From positions 43,347 to 107,346 of the forward strand of contig DPOR01000007.1 of assembly GCA_003538135.1 (NCBI GenBank): DNA of 64,000 nt. The letters are read 5' to 3'. The translations under genes and the position numbers were made by a program. This document shows, piece after piece, positions 32,222 through 39,623 of this stretch. The DNA is from Oscillospiraceae bacterium. GTDB lineage: Bacteria; Bacillota; Clostridia; Oscillospirales; Acutalibacteraceae. The notes under the pieces are model-generated. The model was not told the DNA's origin, searched no databases, and saw nothing but the letters and a program-made list of their open reading frames with translations. Positions within the stretch are counted from its first letter, which is position 1; every line of letters begins with the position of its first letter.

Positions 32222-33145
32222 TTATATATCAAGCCCGAAGGCCTTGTCCTTGCCCATGACGAGATTCAGGTTTTCGAGTGCGGCGCCCGATGCGCCCTTG
32301 CCGAGATTGTCGTATACGGCGGTCAGAAGTATGCGTTCGCCGTTGCCGTAGACGGATATTTTCATGCCGTCCGTGCCCGACAGCGCACCCGCGCACAGAA
32401 AGCCGCCGTCATCCGATTTTTCGCTGAAGGTCACTACGGGGCCTCGGTATTTTTCTTTGTAAATGTCGGCGATTTCGTCGAAGGAACAGCCGAGCTGCTC
32501 CCCGAACAACGGAACGGTTACCTGCATTCCGCTGTAAAAATCATCGACTACAGGGCAGAATATCGGAAATTTTTCAATTCCGGTAATGCCAGCCATCTCC
32601 TTTAGGTGCTTGTGCTGTTGAGAAAGCCCGTATTGCCTCGGGGCGGACAGCAGGGGCGATTTGTCCGCGCTCTCGTATTCTGCTATCATTTTCTTGCCTC
32701 CGCCACTGTAGCCCGTGAGGGAAAAGCAGCTGAGCAGCGCGTCTTTTTTTAGCACGCCCGCTTCGACGAGGGGATAGACCAGCGCTATAAAGCCGCCGGC
32801 GTGGCAGCCGGGGACGGCTATTCGCTTTGAATTTTTTATCTTTTCTTCAAACTCTGCGGAGAGCTCCGGAAAGCCGTAAGCCCAGCCCTCGGCGGTGCGG
32901 TGTGCGGTCGAGGTGTCGATAATTACGGTGTCGGGGTTTTCGACCAGCCCGACCGCCTCGACGGCCACGGAGTCGGGCAGACAGAGAAAGGCTGCGTCCG
33001 CGCCGTTCAGAGCCCGCTTGCGGCTCTCGGGATCTTTTCTCTCTTTCTCGCCGAGCGTCAGCAGCTCGACGTCGCTCCTCTTCATGAGCCTGTCCTTTAT
33101 TCTCAGCCCGGTCGTGCCGGCGCTGCCGTCTATGAATATCTTCAT
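32222..33145 (-). CDS. argC: N-acetyl-gamma-glutamyl-phosphate reductase, type 2
   Basis: 307 residues, the short (type 2) AGPR form. An NADP fold starts FIDGSAGTTGLRI, the catalytic Cys lies in AVPGCHAGGF (near 136), and FSLTGYSGGGKKM follows. Type 2 lacks the longer C-terminal insert of the classic about 345-residue ArgC. ATG 33145 follows GGGAG and starts exactly at the NADP strand. It is the first gene of the operon, with an ARG-box promoter. Confidence 0.94.
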   Translation of the reverse strand: MKIFIDGSAGTTGLRIKDRLMKRSDVELLTLGEKERKDPESRKRALNGADAAFLCLPDSVAVEAVGLVENPDTVIIDTSTAHRTAEGWAYGFPELSAEFEEKIKNSKRIAVPGCHAGGFIALVYPLVEAGVLKKDALLSCFSLTGYSGGGKKMIAEYESADKSPLLSAPRQYGLSQQHKHLKEMAGITGIEKFPIFCPVVDDFYSGMQVTVPLFGEQLGCSFDEIADIYKEKYRGPVVTFSEKSDDGGFLCAGALSGTDGMKISVYGNGERILLTAVYDNLGKGASGAALENLNLVMGKDKAFGLDI

Positions 33146-33243
33146 GGCATCTCCCGATTTAATGCGTTTTCGGCGAACAGTGGATTTATAAAAATCCCAG
33201 AATATTCGCCGATGCTGCAAATTTATTCAACTATTTGTTTAAT

Positions 33244-33274
33244 AATATACTACTTGATGTATAAATATGCAAGT
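33244..33274 (-). promoter_or_regulatory. argC promoter with overlapping ARG box
   Basis: On the minus strand, TTGCAT (33272-33267) and TATATT (33249-33244) are 17 nt apart. The plus-strand sequence GATGTATAAATATGCAAGT (33256-33274) matches the AhrC/ArgR consensus CATGAATAAAAATKCAAGT at 16 of 19 positions and covers the -35 and half the spacer. A second palindrome GAATTAATTC at 33284-33293 may be another half site. Arginine-dependent repression is predicted. Confidence 0.8.
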
Positions 33275-33407
33275 ATTTTGGACGAATTAATTCATTTTTG
33301 TCAATCTGTACCATACCTTCGCACGAGAGAAAACAGCTTTGTAAAAATTGACAAGAGAAGAGCGCGGCGCGGGCATAAAATTAATATACAAACCCGCACA
33401 CAGGCGC

Positions 33408-33447
33408 AAATAAAAGCAGGATATCTCCGTTTTAGAGATATCCTGCT
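33408..33447 (-). terminator. Terminator of the lysine ABC operon
   Basis: The perfect 13-bp stem AGCAGGATATCTC / GAGATATCCTGCT is followed on the minus strand by TTTTATTT, 16 nt past the ATPase gene stop. Confidence 0.9.
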
Positions 33448-33463
33448 TTGCTGTATTTTTATT

Positions 33464-34204
33464 TTATTTTTCGAGGAATCTTGAGAGGAACTCCTGCGTT
33501 TTGGGATTCTGCGGATTCTCGAATATATCCTTCGGGCTGCCCTCCTCGCAGATGAGTCCGTCCGCCATGAACACGACGTTCGTTGAAACGTCGCGGGCAA
33601 ACGCCATCTCGTGGGTGACGACGATCATCGTCAGACCCTCGTTTGCAAGGTTGCGCATGACCTCGAGCACCTCGCCGACCATCTGCGGGTCGAGTGCGCT
33701 TGTCGGCTCATCGAAGAGCAGAACCTCGGGCTCCATCGCAAGCGCGCGGGCTATTGCGACGCGCTGCTTCTGGCCGCCGGAGAGCTGGGAGGGCTTGGCG
33801 TTGATGTAAGGCGCCATGCCGACCTTCTCAAGATAGTGCAGTGCGGACGCCTTGGCCTCAGCCTTGGACTTCTTGAGCACCTTCGTCTGACCTATCATGC
33901 AGTTTTTGAGCGCGGACATATTGTTGAAAAGGTTGAACGATTGGAACACCATGCCGACGTGCGAACGGTATGCGCTCGCGCCGCCCTTTATATGGTCTAT
34001 GTTCTTGCCGTGATAGAGTATCTCGCCGGAGGAGGGAGTCTCAAGCAGGTTTATGCAGCGGAGCAATGTCGATTTGCCCGAGCCGGATGCGCCGATTATG
34101 CTCGTGACGTCGCCGGGGTTGACCGAGAAGTCAATGTCACGCAGGACTTCGTGGCTGCCGAAGGTTTTGGAAAGATGATTTATCTGTAAAATAGGCTCTG
34201 ACAT
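33464..34204 (-). CDS. Amino-acid ABC transporter ATP-binding protein (predicted lysine)
   Basis: 246 residues of the polar amino-acid uptake (PAAT) ATPase type. Walker A is GASGSGKST (near 37-45), the signature LSGGQKQR, Walker B VLLFDEPTSALD, and the switch His lies in VVTHEMAFA. It energises import through the membrane protein encoded just upstream; the two genes overlap by one base (TAATG). Lysine as substrate is inferred from the riboswitch ahead of the operon. Confidence 0.93.
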   Translation of the reverse strand: MSEPILQINHLSKTFGSHEVLRDIDFSVNPGDVTSIIGASGSGKSTLLRCINLLETPSSGEILYHGKNIDHIKGGASAYRSHVGMVFQSFNLFNNMSALKNCMIGQTKVLKKSKAEAKASALHYLEKVGMAPYINAKPSQLSGGQKQRVAIARALAMEPEVLLFDEPTSALDPQMVGEVLEVMRNLANEGLTMIVVTHEMAFARDVSTNVVFMADGLICEEGSPKDIFENPQNPKTQEFLSRFLEK

Positions 34205-35013
34205 TATCTTTCCTCCTTCTTCTTGGTCTTTTTGACAAATGTGTACATTCCGCTGGTGTGGGCGAGAGAGTCGGTGGTCGAGAGATCGAAGTTCTCCGGA
34301 CCGTCAAGCTTCTTCTCCCAAAGTCTGAGAATGAGCGAGCATATAACCGTCATTATCAGATAGATGGTCAGCGTTATAACTGCCGACGGGAAGTAGACAT
34401 ATTTTGCGCCGACAATGGCCTTGTGAGCCGCGAAGAGCTCGGCGTAGCCTATAACGAACATGACGGAAGTATCCTTGATGTTGATTATAAGGTTGTTGCC
34501 TATCTGCGGGATAATGTTGCGTATGGTCTGCGGAAGAATGACATAGAGCATGGTCTTGAAGTGGTTCATGCCTATGGACTTTGCGCCCTCCGTCTGACCG
34601 ATATCTATCGACATTATGCCGCCGCGGACGGTTTCGGCCATGTAAGCTCCGGTGTTGATGGAGACAACGAGATATGCCGCGAAGGTCACCTCAAGGTTTA
34701 TCGCACCGTTCGAGAAGTAGGGCAGGGCATAGTAGATGAATATCGCCTGGATTATCATCGGGGTGCCTCTGAAAACTTCGACGTAGATGCGCACGATAGC
34801 CTTGACTATTCCGAGAATGACGCGTTTTACGATATTATCTTTTTTGCCGCACGGAATAGTCTGGATTATTCCGCAGATAAGGCCGATAAGGCAGCCTATG
34901 ATTGTCGCTATAACAGCGAGCTCGATAGTCTTTAGAGCGCCGGTCAAATACTGCATTGAGCTGTCACTCCAGCACTGAACTATATCGCTCCAAAGCTGGG
35001 CAAGCTTGTTCAT
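34204..35013 (-). CDS. Amino-acid ABC transporter permease (predicted lysine)
   Basis: 269 residues, five to six transmembrane helices, with the PAAT-type permease start LTGALKTIELAVIATIIGCLIGL, the RGTPMIIQ motif and the ATPase-contact loop GAKSIGMNHFKTMLYVILPQ. The charged C-terminal tail (about 35 residues, ending KKTKKKEER) is longer than in most PAAT permeases. It lies between the binding-protein and ATPase genes. Confidence 0.93.
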   Translation of the reverse strand: MNKLAQLWSDIVQCWSDSSMQYLTGALKTIELAVIATIIGCLIGLICGIIQTIPCGKKDNIVKRVILGIVKAIVRIYVEVFRGTPMIIQAIFIYYALPYFSNGAINLEVTFAAYLVVSINTGAYMAETVRGGIMSIDIGQTEGAKSIGMNHFKTMLYVILPQTIRNIIPQIGNNLIINIKDTSVMFVIGYAELFAAHKAIVGAKYVYFPSAVITLTIYLIMTVICSLILRLWEKKLDGPENFDLSTTDSLAHTSGMYTFVKKTKKKEER

Positions 35014-35044
35014 ATCTTGTTATCTCCGTTCTGATTATTGTTGA

Positions 35045-35896
35045 TTACTTTGAAAGGGGCTGAATCTTTGCCGCCTCGTCCATTATTCTGTTGAAATCGT
35101 CCTCGGTCATGCCTGCAAGGGCGGAGTTAATCTTATCCTTGAGCTCGGTGTTGCCCTTTCTGACGGAAATACCGATGTTGATGTCGCCCTGGTCAACCTT
35201 GAAAGCATCGTCGGGGAGGTTGAGTATCTTCAGGTCGCTGTAAGCGATGAGAGCGCCCTGAGCGGTGGGCATATCGGTGCAGATGAAGTCGACGGCGCCG
35301 GTCTCAAGAGCCATGAGCATGGCGGGAGCGGTCTCCTGCGCGGTCTGAAGAAGAGCACCCTTTACCTGCGGAAGGCAGGTGTCATACCAAATGGTTCCGA
35401 GCTGCGAGGTGCACTTTGCGCCTGCGAGGTCGGCAAGGGAGGTTGCGTTAGCGTACTTGCTGTTCTGCTTTGTCATGCAAACGATGGTTGCATAGAGGTA
35501 GGGGCCTGCGAAATCGACCTGCTGCATACGACCTGCGGTCATCGACTGACCTGCGATAACGGCGTCAACCTTGCCGGTCTGAACTGCGGGGACAAGCGAA
35601 TCCCAGTCGAGGCGCACAACCTCGAGCTTCCAGCCGTTTGCTTCGCAGATCTTCTTTGCCATCATTATATCGTAGCCGTTGGCGTAATCGCTGGAGTCCT
35701 TTATCGGAACAGCGCCGTTGGAGTCATCGCTCTGAGTCCAGTTGTAGGGAGCGTATGCACACTCCATGGCGACGGTCAGAACGCCGTCTTCAACGCCGGT
35801 CTTGGCGCTGCCGGGTTTAGTGCTGCACCCTGCAAATAATACTGCGCACATGGCGATAGCCAGAATGGCGGCCACAATTCTCTTCGTTCTGTTCAT
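35045..35896 (-). CDS. Amino-acid ABC transporter substrate-binding lipoprotein (predicted lysine)
   Basis: 283 residues with a lipoprotein signal peptide: basic start, hydrophobic stretch and lipobox LFAGC with Cys24. The mature part is an SBP_bac_3 fold (VAMECAYAPYNW, YDIMMAKKICEANGW, VDAVIAGQSMTAGRMQQVDFAGPY). It captures a polar amino acid outside the membrane. A lysine riboswitch in its leader makes lysine the best candidate. The SD CAGGAGA lies 8 nt before the ATG. Confidence 0.92.
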   Translation of the reverse strand: MNRTKRIVAAILAIAMCAVLFAGCSTKPGSAKTGVEDGVLTVAMECAYAPYNWTQSDDSNGAVPIKDSSDYANGYDIMMAKKICEANGWKLEVVRLDWDSLVPAVQTGKVDAVIAGQSMTAGRMQQVDFAGPYLYATIVCMTKQNSKYANATSLADLAGAKCTSQLGTIWYDTCLPQVKGALLQTAQETAPAMLMALETGAVDFICTDMPTAQGALIAYSDLKILNLPDDAFKVDQGDINIGISVRKGNTELKDKINSALAGMTEDDFNRIMDEAAKIQPLSK

Positions 35897-35911
35897 TGTT
35901 TACCATCTCCT

Positions 35912-35957
35912 GAATAAAATTAAATAAGCCTGCGACCCGAAGAGGTATCACAGGCTT
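35912..35957 (-). terminator. Expression-platform terminator of the lysine riboswitch
   Basis: On the minus strand, AAGCCTGTGA pairs with TCGCAGGCTT (G-U allowed) around a CTTCGG-type loop, followed by the broken T tract TTATTTAATTTTATT. It ends just before the SD of the binding-protein gene. Confidence 0.85.
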
Positions 35958-35990
35958 TGTGTATGCTGCTATACTTGCAGAAAAACCGAT

Positions 35991-36152
35991 GATAGCGCTC
36001 CACATAAGTCATGTGACAGTCCGTCGCCTGTTTGGCGAGGGCCCAGCGTTACAGCGGCGGCAACCGCGGTATCACTTCGGCGAACTTGCCTTTCTCCAGC
36101 TGCCGCTTGCCGGCGTTGCTGCTGGATACTCTTCTCGTTCGCATCCTCTATC
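35991..36152 (-). promoter_or_regulatory. Lysine riboswitch (L-box) aptamer
   Basis: The minus strand begins GATAGAGGATGCGAACGAG and continues AAGAGTA, the near-invariant 5' part of the L-box. It then has TTCGCCGAAGTGATA, CTGGGCC and GGACTGTCAC, and closes with GAGCGCTATC, which pairs with the opening GATAG. Length is 162 nt. High lysine should stabilise the aptamer and favour the downstream terminator, switching off the ABC importer. Confidence 0.95.
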
Positions 36153-36175
36153 AAGTGCTGTCTTAAATTGTCTGT

Positions 36176-36204
36176 ATTATAGCATTGCATTTTCGACGTG
36201 TCAA
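36176..36204 (-). promoter_or_regulatory. Promoter of the lysine riboswitch operon
   Basis: A perfect consensus on the minus strand: TTGACA, 17 nt, TATAAT. Transcription would start about 15 nt before the aptamer. The remaining bases up to the guaB terminator hold no gene. Confidence 0.92.
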
Positions 36205-36296
36205 CAGTTTAACGGGCGTTTTCGGTAAAAACGTCGGATTTAACAGCCTTTTGCGCCGTAACTTTTCATTTATTGGTGATTGTGCAAGTGAATTTG

Positions 36297-36337
36297 CCTA
36301 AATTCAAAGGCAGGGAACGGTTTTCACCGCGCCCTGC
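36297..36337 (-). terminator. guaB terminator
   Basis: The stem GGCAGGG / CCCTGCC, with inner GCGGT/ACCG-type pairs, is followed on the minus strand by TTTGAATTT. Confidence 0.75.
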
Positions 36338-36352
36338 CGTAAAGAATCAGGC

Positions 36353-37861
36353 TTATTTTTTCAGGTCGGAGTAGGTCTCCTTCTGCACAACATCGTGTGC
36401 GCCGCCCTCGACTATGCTCGTTGCGGAGACAAGGGTCAGCTTCGCCTTCTGCTGCAGCTCGGGGATATTGAGCGCGCCGCAGTTGCACATGGTGGACTTT
36501 ACCTTGCTCAGCGAGAGCGTGACATTGTCCTTGAGCGTGCCGGCGTAGGGAACATAGGAGTCAACGCCTTCCTCGAACGACAGCTTCTTGTCGCCGCCGA
36601 GGTCGTAGCGCTGCCAGTTCCTTGCGCGGTTGGAGCCCTCGCCCCAGTACTCTTTATAATAAGTGCCCTTTATGGAGATCTTGTTTGTCGGGCTCTCGTC
36701 AAAGCGCGCGAAGTAGCGGCCGAGCATAAGGAAGTCGGCGCCCATCGCAAGCGCGAGGGTCATGTGATGGTCGTAGACTATGCCGCCGTCGGAGCAGACG
36801 GGGATATATACGCCCGTTCTCTCGAAATATTCGTCTCTCGCCTTGCAGACGTCTATAAGCGCGGAGGCCTGGCCTCTGCCGATGCCCTTTGTCTCGCGGG
36901 TAATGCATATGGAGCCGCCGCCGATGCCGACCTTTATGAAGTCTGCGCCCGCCTCGGCGAGGAAGAGGAAGCCCTCTCGGTCAACGACGTTGCCCGCGCC
37001 GATTTTGACGCTGTCGCCGTAGTGCTCTCTGACCCATGCGAGGGTGCGCGACTGCCACTCCGAGAAGCCCTCGGAGGAGTCGATGCAGAGAACGTCCGCG
37101 CCAGCCTCGACAAGAGCGGGAACACGCTCTGCGTAATCTCTTGTATTGATGCCCGCGCCGACGACGTAGCGTTTGTCCGCGTCGAGAAGCTCGTTGGGGT
37201 TGTCCTTATGGGCATCGTAGTCTTTGCGGAAAACAAAATATCTGAGATTGCCCTCGGAATCGACTATGGGCAGGGAGTTGAGCTTGTTGTCCCAGATTAT
37301 GTCGTTTGCTTCCTTGAGGGTGGTGCTGTCGGGGGCGGTGACGAGCTTTTCGCGGGGAGTCATGAAGGACGAGACCTTCTCGTCGCCGGTCATGCGGCTG
37401 ACGCGGTAGTCTCTGCTCGTGACTATGCCGACAAGCCTGCCGTTTGCCGAGCCGTCCTCGGTCACGGCGATAGTGGAATGGCCGTTTCTCTCCTTGAGCG
37501 CGATAACGTCGTTGAGAGTGGCGTCGGGAGTGATGTTCGAGTCGCTGACGACGAAGCCGGCCTTGAAATTCTTTGCCCTTGCGACCATGGCCGCCTCATC
37601 CTCTATGCTCTGCGAGCCGAAGATGAACGACACGCCGCCCTCCTTTGCGAGCGCCACGGCGAGCTTCTCACCGGAGACGGACTGCATAATGGCGGAAGTC
37701 AGCGGAATGTTGAGCGAAATCGCGGGCTCCTCGCCCTTTTTGTACTTGACAAGGGGCGTCTTGAGCGACACATTTGCGGGCACGCACTCGCTCGACGAAT
37801 AGCCGGGGACGAGCAGATACTCATTAAAGGTATGCGATACTTCGTTGAAATAATAAGCCAT
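36353..37861 (-). CDS. guaB: IMP dehydrogenase
   Basis: 502 residues. It oxidises IMP to XMP with NAD+. After the N-terminal barrel part there are two CBS domains (about 95-210: TLNDVIALKERNGHSTIAV and TTLKEANDIIWDNKLNSLPIV). The active-site loop GIGGGSICITRETKGIGRGQ contains the catalytic Cys. SDGGIVYDHHMTLALAMGADFLMLG binds the phosphate. SD GGAGG. It lies downstream of the purine operon, separated from fhs by a hairpin, so it may be partly or separately expressed. It uses the IMP made by the operon. Confidence 0.93.
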   Translation of the reverse strand: MAYYFNEVSHTFNEYLLVPGYSSSECVPANVSLKTPLVKYKKGEEPAISLNIPLTSAIMQSVSGEKLAVALAKEGGVSFIFGSQSIEDEAAMVARAKNFKAGFVVSDSNITPDATLNDVIALKERNGHSTIAVTEDGSANGRLVGIVTSRDYRVSRMTGDEKVSSFMTPREKLVTAPDSTTLKEANDIIWDNKLNSLPIVDSEGNLRYFVFRKDYDAHKDNPNELLDADKRYVVGAGINTRDYAERVPALVEAGADVLCIDSSEGFSEWQSRTLAWVREHYGDSVKIGAGNVVDREGFLFLAEAGADFIKVGIGGGSICITRETKGIGRGQASALIDVCKARDEYFERTGVYIPVCSDGGIVYDHHMTLALAMGADFLMLGRYFARFDESPTNKISIKGTYYKEYWGEGSNRARNWQRYDLGGDKKLSFEEGVDSYVPYAGTLKDNVTLSLSKVKSTMCNCGALNIPELQQKAKLTLVSATSIVEGGAHDVVQKETYSDLKK

Positions 37862-37882
37862 TTTATTACCTCCGATATTTAT

Positions 37883-37921
37883 AGAAACTCCGCTCGGCAG
37901 AGCTTTTTCTCCGAGCGGAAT
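37883..37921 (-). terminator. Hairpin between fhs and guaB
   Basis: TTCCGCTCGG pairs with CCGAGCGGAG around AGAAAAAGCTCTG. The following TTTCTATAAAT is a weak T tract, so it may be a partial terminator that lets some purine-operon transcripts reach guaB. I see no promoter between it and guaB. Confidence 0.6.
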
Positions 37922-37928
37922 TATTATC

Positions 37929-39605
37929 TCAGAACAGACCTGTTATTCTGCCGCTCTCGTCAACATCGATTTTTTCTGCGGCGGGGAACTTCGGAAGTCC
38001 GGGCATGGTCAGAATATCGCCGGTCAAAACGACGACGAAGCCTGCGCCTGCGGAAATTTTGACGTTCTTCACGGTTACGGTGAAGTGCTCGGGCGCGCCG
38101 AGCTTTGTCGGGTCATCCGAAAAGCTGTACTGGGTTTTTGCTATGCACACGGGGCATTTGCCAAAGCCGAGAGCTTCAAGCCTTGCTATCTGTCTCTTGG
38201 CTTCGGGCATGACGTTTATTCCGTCGCCCCCGTAGACTTTTTTGACAACGGCTTCGATTTTTTCTTCAATCGAAAGGCCGTCCTCGTAGGCGAATGTGAA
38301 ATCGCCCTTTTCCTCTTCGCACAGGCGGACGACCTCGCGCGCGAGCGCCTGACCGCCCTTGCCGCCCTCCGACCACTCGGTCGAGAGCACGGAGTTGACC
38401 CCGAGCTCGCGGCATTTTGCGATGATGAAATCTATCTCGGCGTCGGTGTCGGTCGGGAATCGGTTGACCGCAACGACGCAGGGGAGTTTATAGACATTTC
38501 TGATGTTTGAGACATGGCGCAGGAGATTGGGAATGCCCTTTTCGAGCGCGTCTATGTCCTCTTTTGCAAGCTCTTTCCTGTCGAGTCCGCCGTGCATCTT
38601 GAGCGCGCGGACCGTGGCGACGACAACTACCGCGTCGGGCGTGAGTCCCGCCATGCGGCATTTTATGTCAAAGAACTTCTCCGCGCCGAGGTCTGCGCCG
38701 AAGCCCGCCTCGGTAACGGTGTAGTCGCCCATCTTGAGCGCCATCCTTGTCGCCATGACGGAGTTGCAGCCATGGGCGATATTCGCAAACGGGCCGCCGT
38801 GGACAAACGCGGGAGTGCCCTCAAGGGTCTGGACAAGGTTGGGCTTCAAAGCGTCCTTCAAAAGCGCGGTCATCGCGCCCGCCGCCTTGAGCTCGCCGCA
38901 GGTCACGGGCTTGTCGTCGTAGGTGTAGCCGACTATAATGCGCGAGAGGCGCTGCTTGAGGTCGGTTATCGAGTTCGAAAGGCAGAGCACTGCCATAATC
39001 TCGCTCGCAACGGTTATGTCAAAGCCGTCCTCGCGGGGCATACCGTTCATCTTGCCGCCCATGCCGTCAACTATAAAACGAAGCTGGCGGTCGTTCATGT
39101 CAACGCAGCGTTTCCATGTTATTTTGCGAACGTCTATTCCGAGCTCGTTGCCCTGCTGAATATGATTGTCGAGCATGGCGGCAAGCAGGTTGTTCGCCGC
39201 GCCTATCGCGTGAAAGTCACCGGTGAAGTGGAGGTTGATATCCTCCATGGGAACAACCTGGGAATATCCGCCGCCGGCGGCTCCGCCCTTGACTCCGAAA
39301 ACCGGACCGAGGCTCGGCTCGCGCAGGGCAACGGTGACATCCTTGCCTATTCTGCGCAGTCCGTCCGCAAGGCCTATCGTCGTCGTAGTCTTGCCCTCGC
39401 CCGCGGGGGTGGGGGTTATGGCGGTGACGAGAATCAGCTTCCCGTTCTCTCTCTTTGTCTCCGAGAGCAGAGCGGGGTCTATCTTCGCCTTATACTTTCC
39501 GTATTGTTCCACATATTTTTCATCGACATGAGCGCGCTTTGCAATAACGCTTATATGCTCGGGTTTGCAGCGCTGCGCAATTTCAATGTCGGATAAAAAG
39601 GCCAT
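37929..39605 (-). CDS. fhs: Formate--tetrahydrofolate ligase
   Basis: 558 residues. ATP-dependent synthesis of 10-formyl-THF from formate. The P-loop is TPTPAGEGKTTTTIGLADGL (near 64-83), followed by EPSLGPVFGVKGGAAGGGYSQV, and ends with PGLPKFPAAEKID. It lies 18 bp after purL, as last gene before the guaB hairpin. The two formyl-transfer enzymes of the same operon, PurN and the AICAR transformylase, use its product, so the operon carries its own one-carbon supply, as expected in an anaerobe with formate metabolism. Confidence 0.95.
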   Translation of the reverse strand: MAFLSDIEIAQRCKPEHISVIAKRAHVDEKYVEQYGKYKAKIDPALLSETKRENGKLILVTAITPTPAGEGKTTTTIGLADGLRRIGKDVTVALREPSLGPVFGVKGGAAGGGYSQVVPMEDINLHFTGDFHAIGAANNLLAAMLDNHIQQGNELGIDVRKITWKRCVDMNDRQLRFIVDGMGGKMNGMPREDGFDITVASEIMAVLCLSNSITDLKQRLSRIIVGYTYDDKPVTCGELKAAGAMTALLKDALKPNLVQTLEGTPAFVHGGPFANIAHGCNSVMATRMALKMGDYTVTEAGFGADLGAEKFFDIKCRMAGLTPDAVVVVATVRALKMHGGLDRKELAKEDIDALEKGIPNLLRHVSNIRNVYKLPCVVAVNRFPTDTDAEIDFIIAKCRELGVNSVLSTEWSEGGKGGQALAREVVRLCEEEKGDFTFAYEDGLSIEEKIEAVVKKVYGGDGINVMPEAKRQIARLEALGFGKCPVCIAKTQYSFSDDPTKLGAPEHFTVTVKNVKISAGAGFVVVLTGDILTMPGLPKFPAAEKIDVDESGRITGLF

Positions 39606-39623
39606 GAGCCATTCTCCTTGTCA

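Noticed and set aside
33340..33400. Plus-strand promoter-like TTGACA near 33348
   Set aside because: The nearest -10-like TAAAAT is 20 nt away and there is no plus-strand gene behind it.
36395..38062. Open frame of 555 codons on the plus strand opposite guaB
   Set aside because: It runs across guaB and into fhs without an SD or any recognisable domain; both minus-strand genes are certain.
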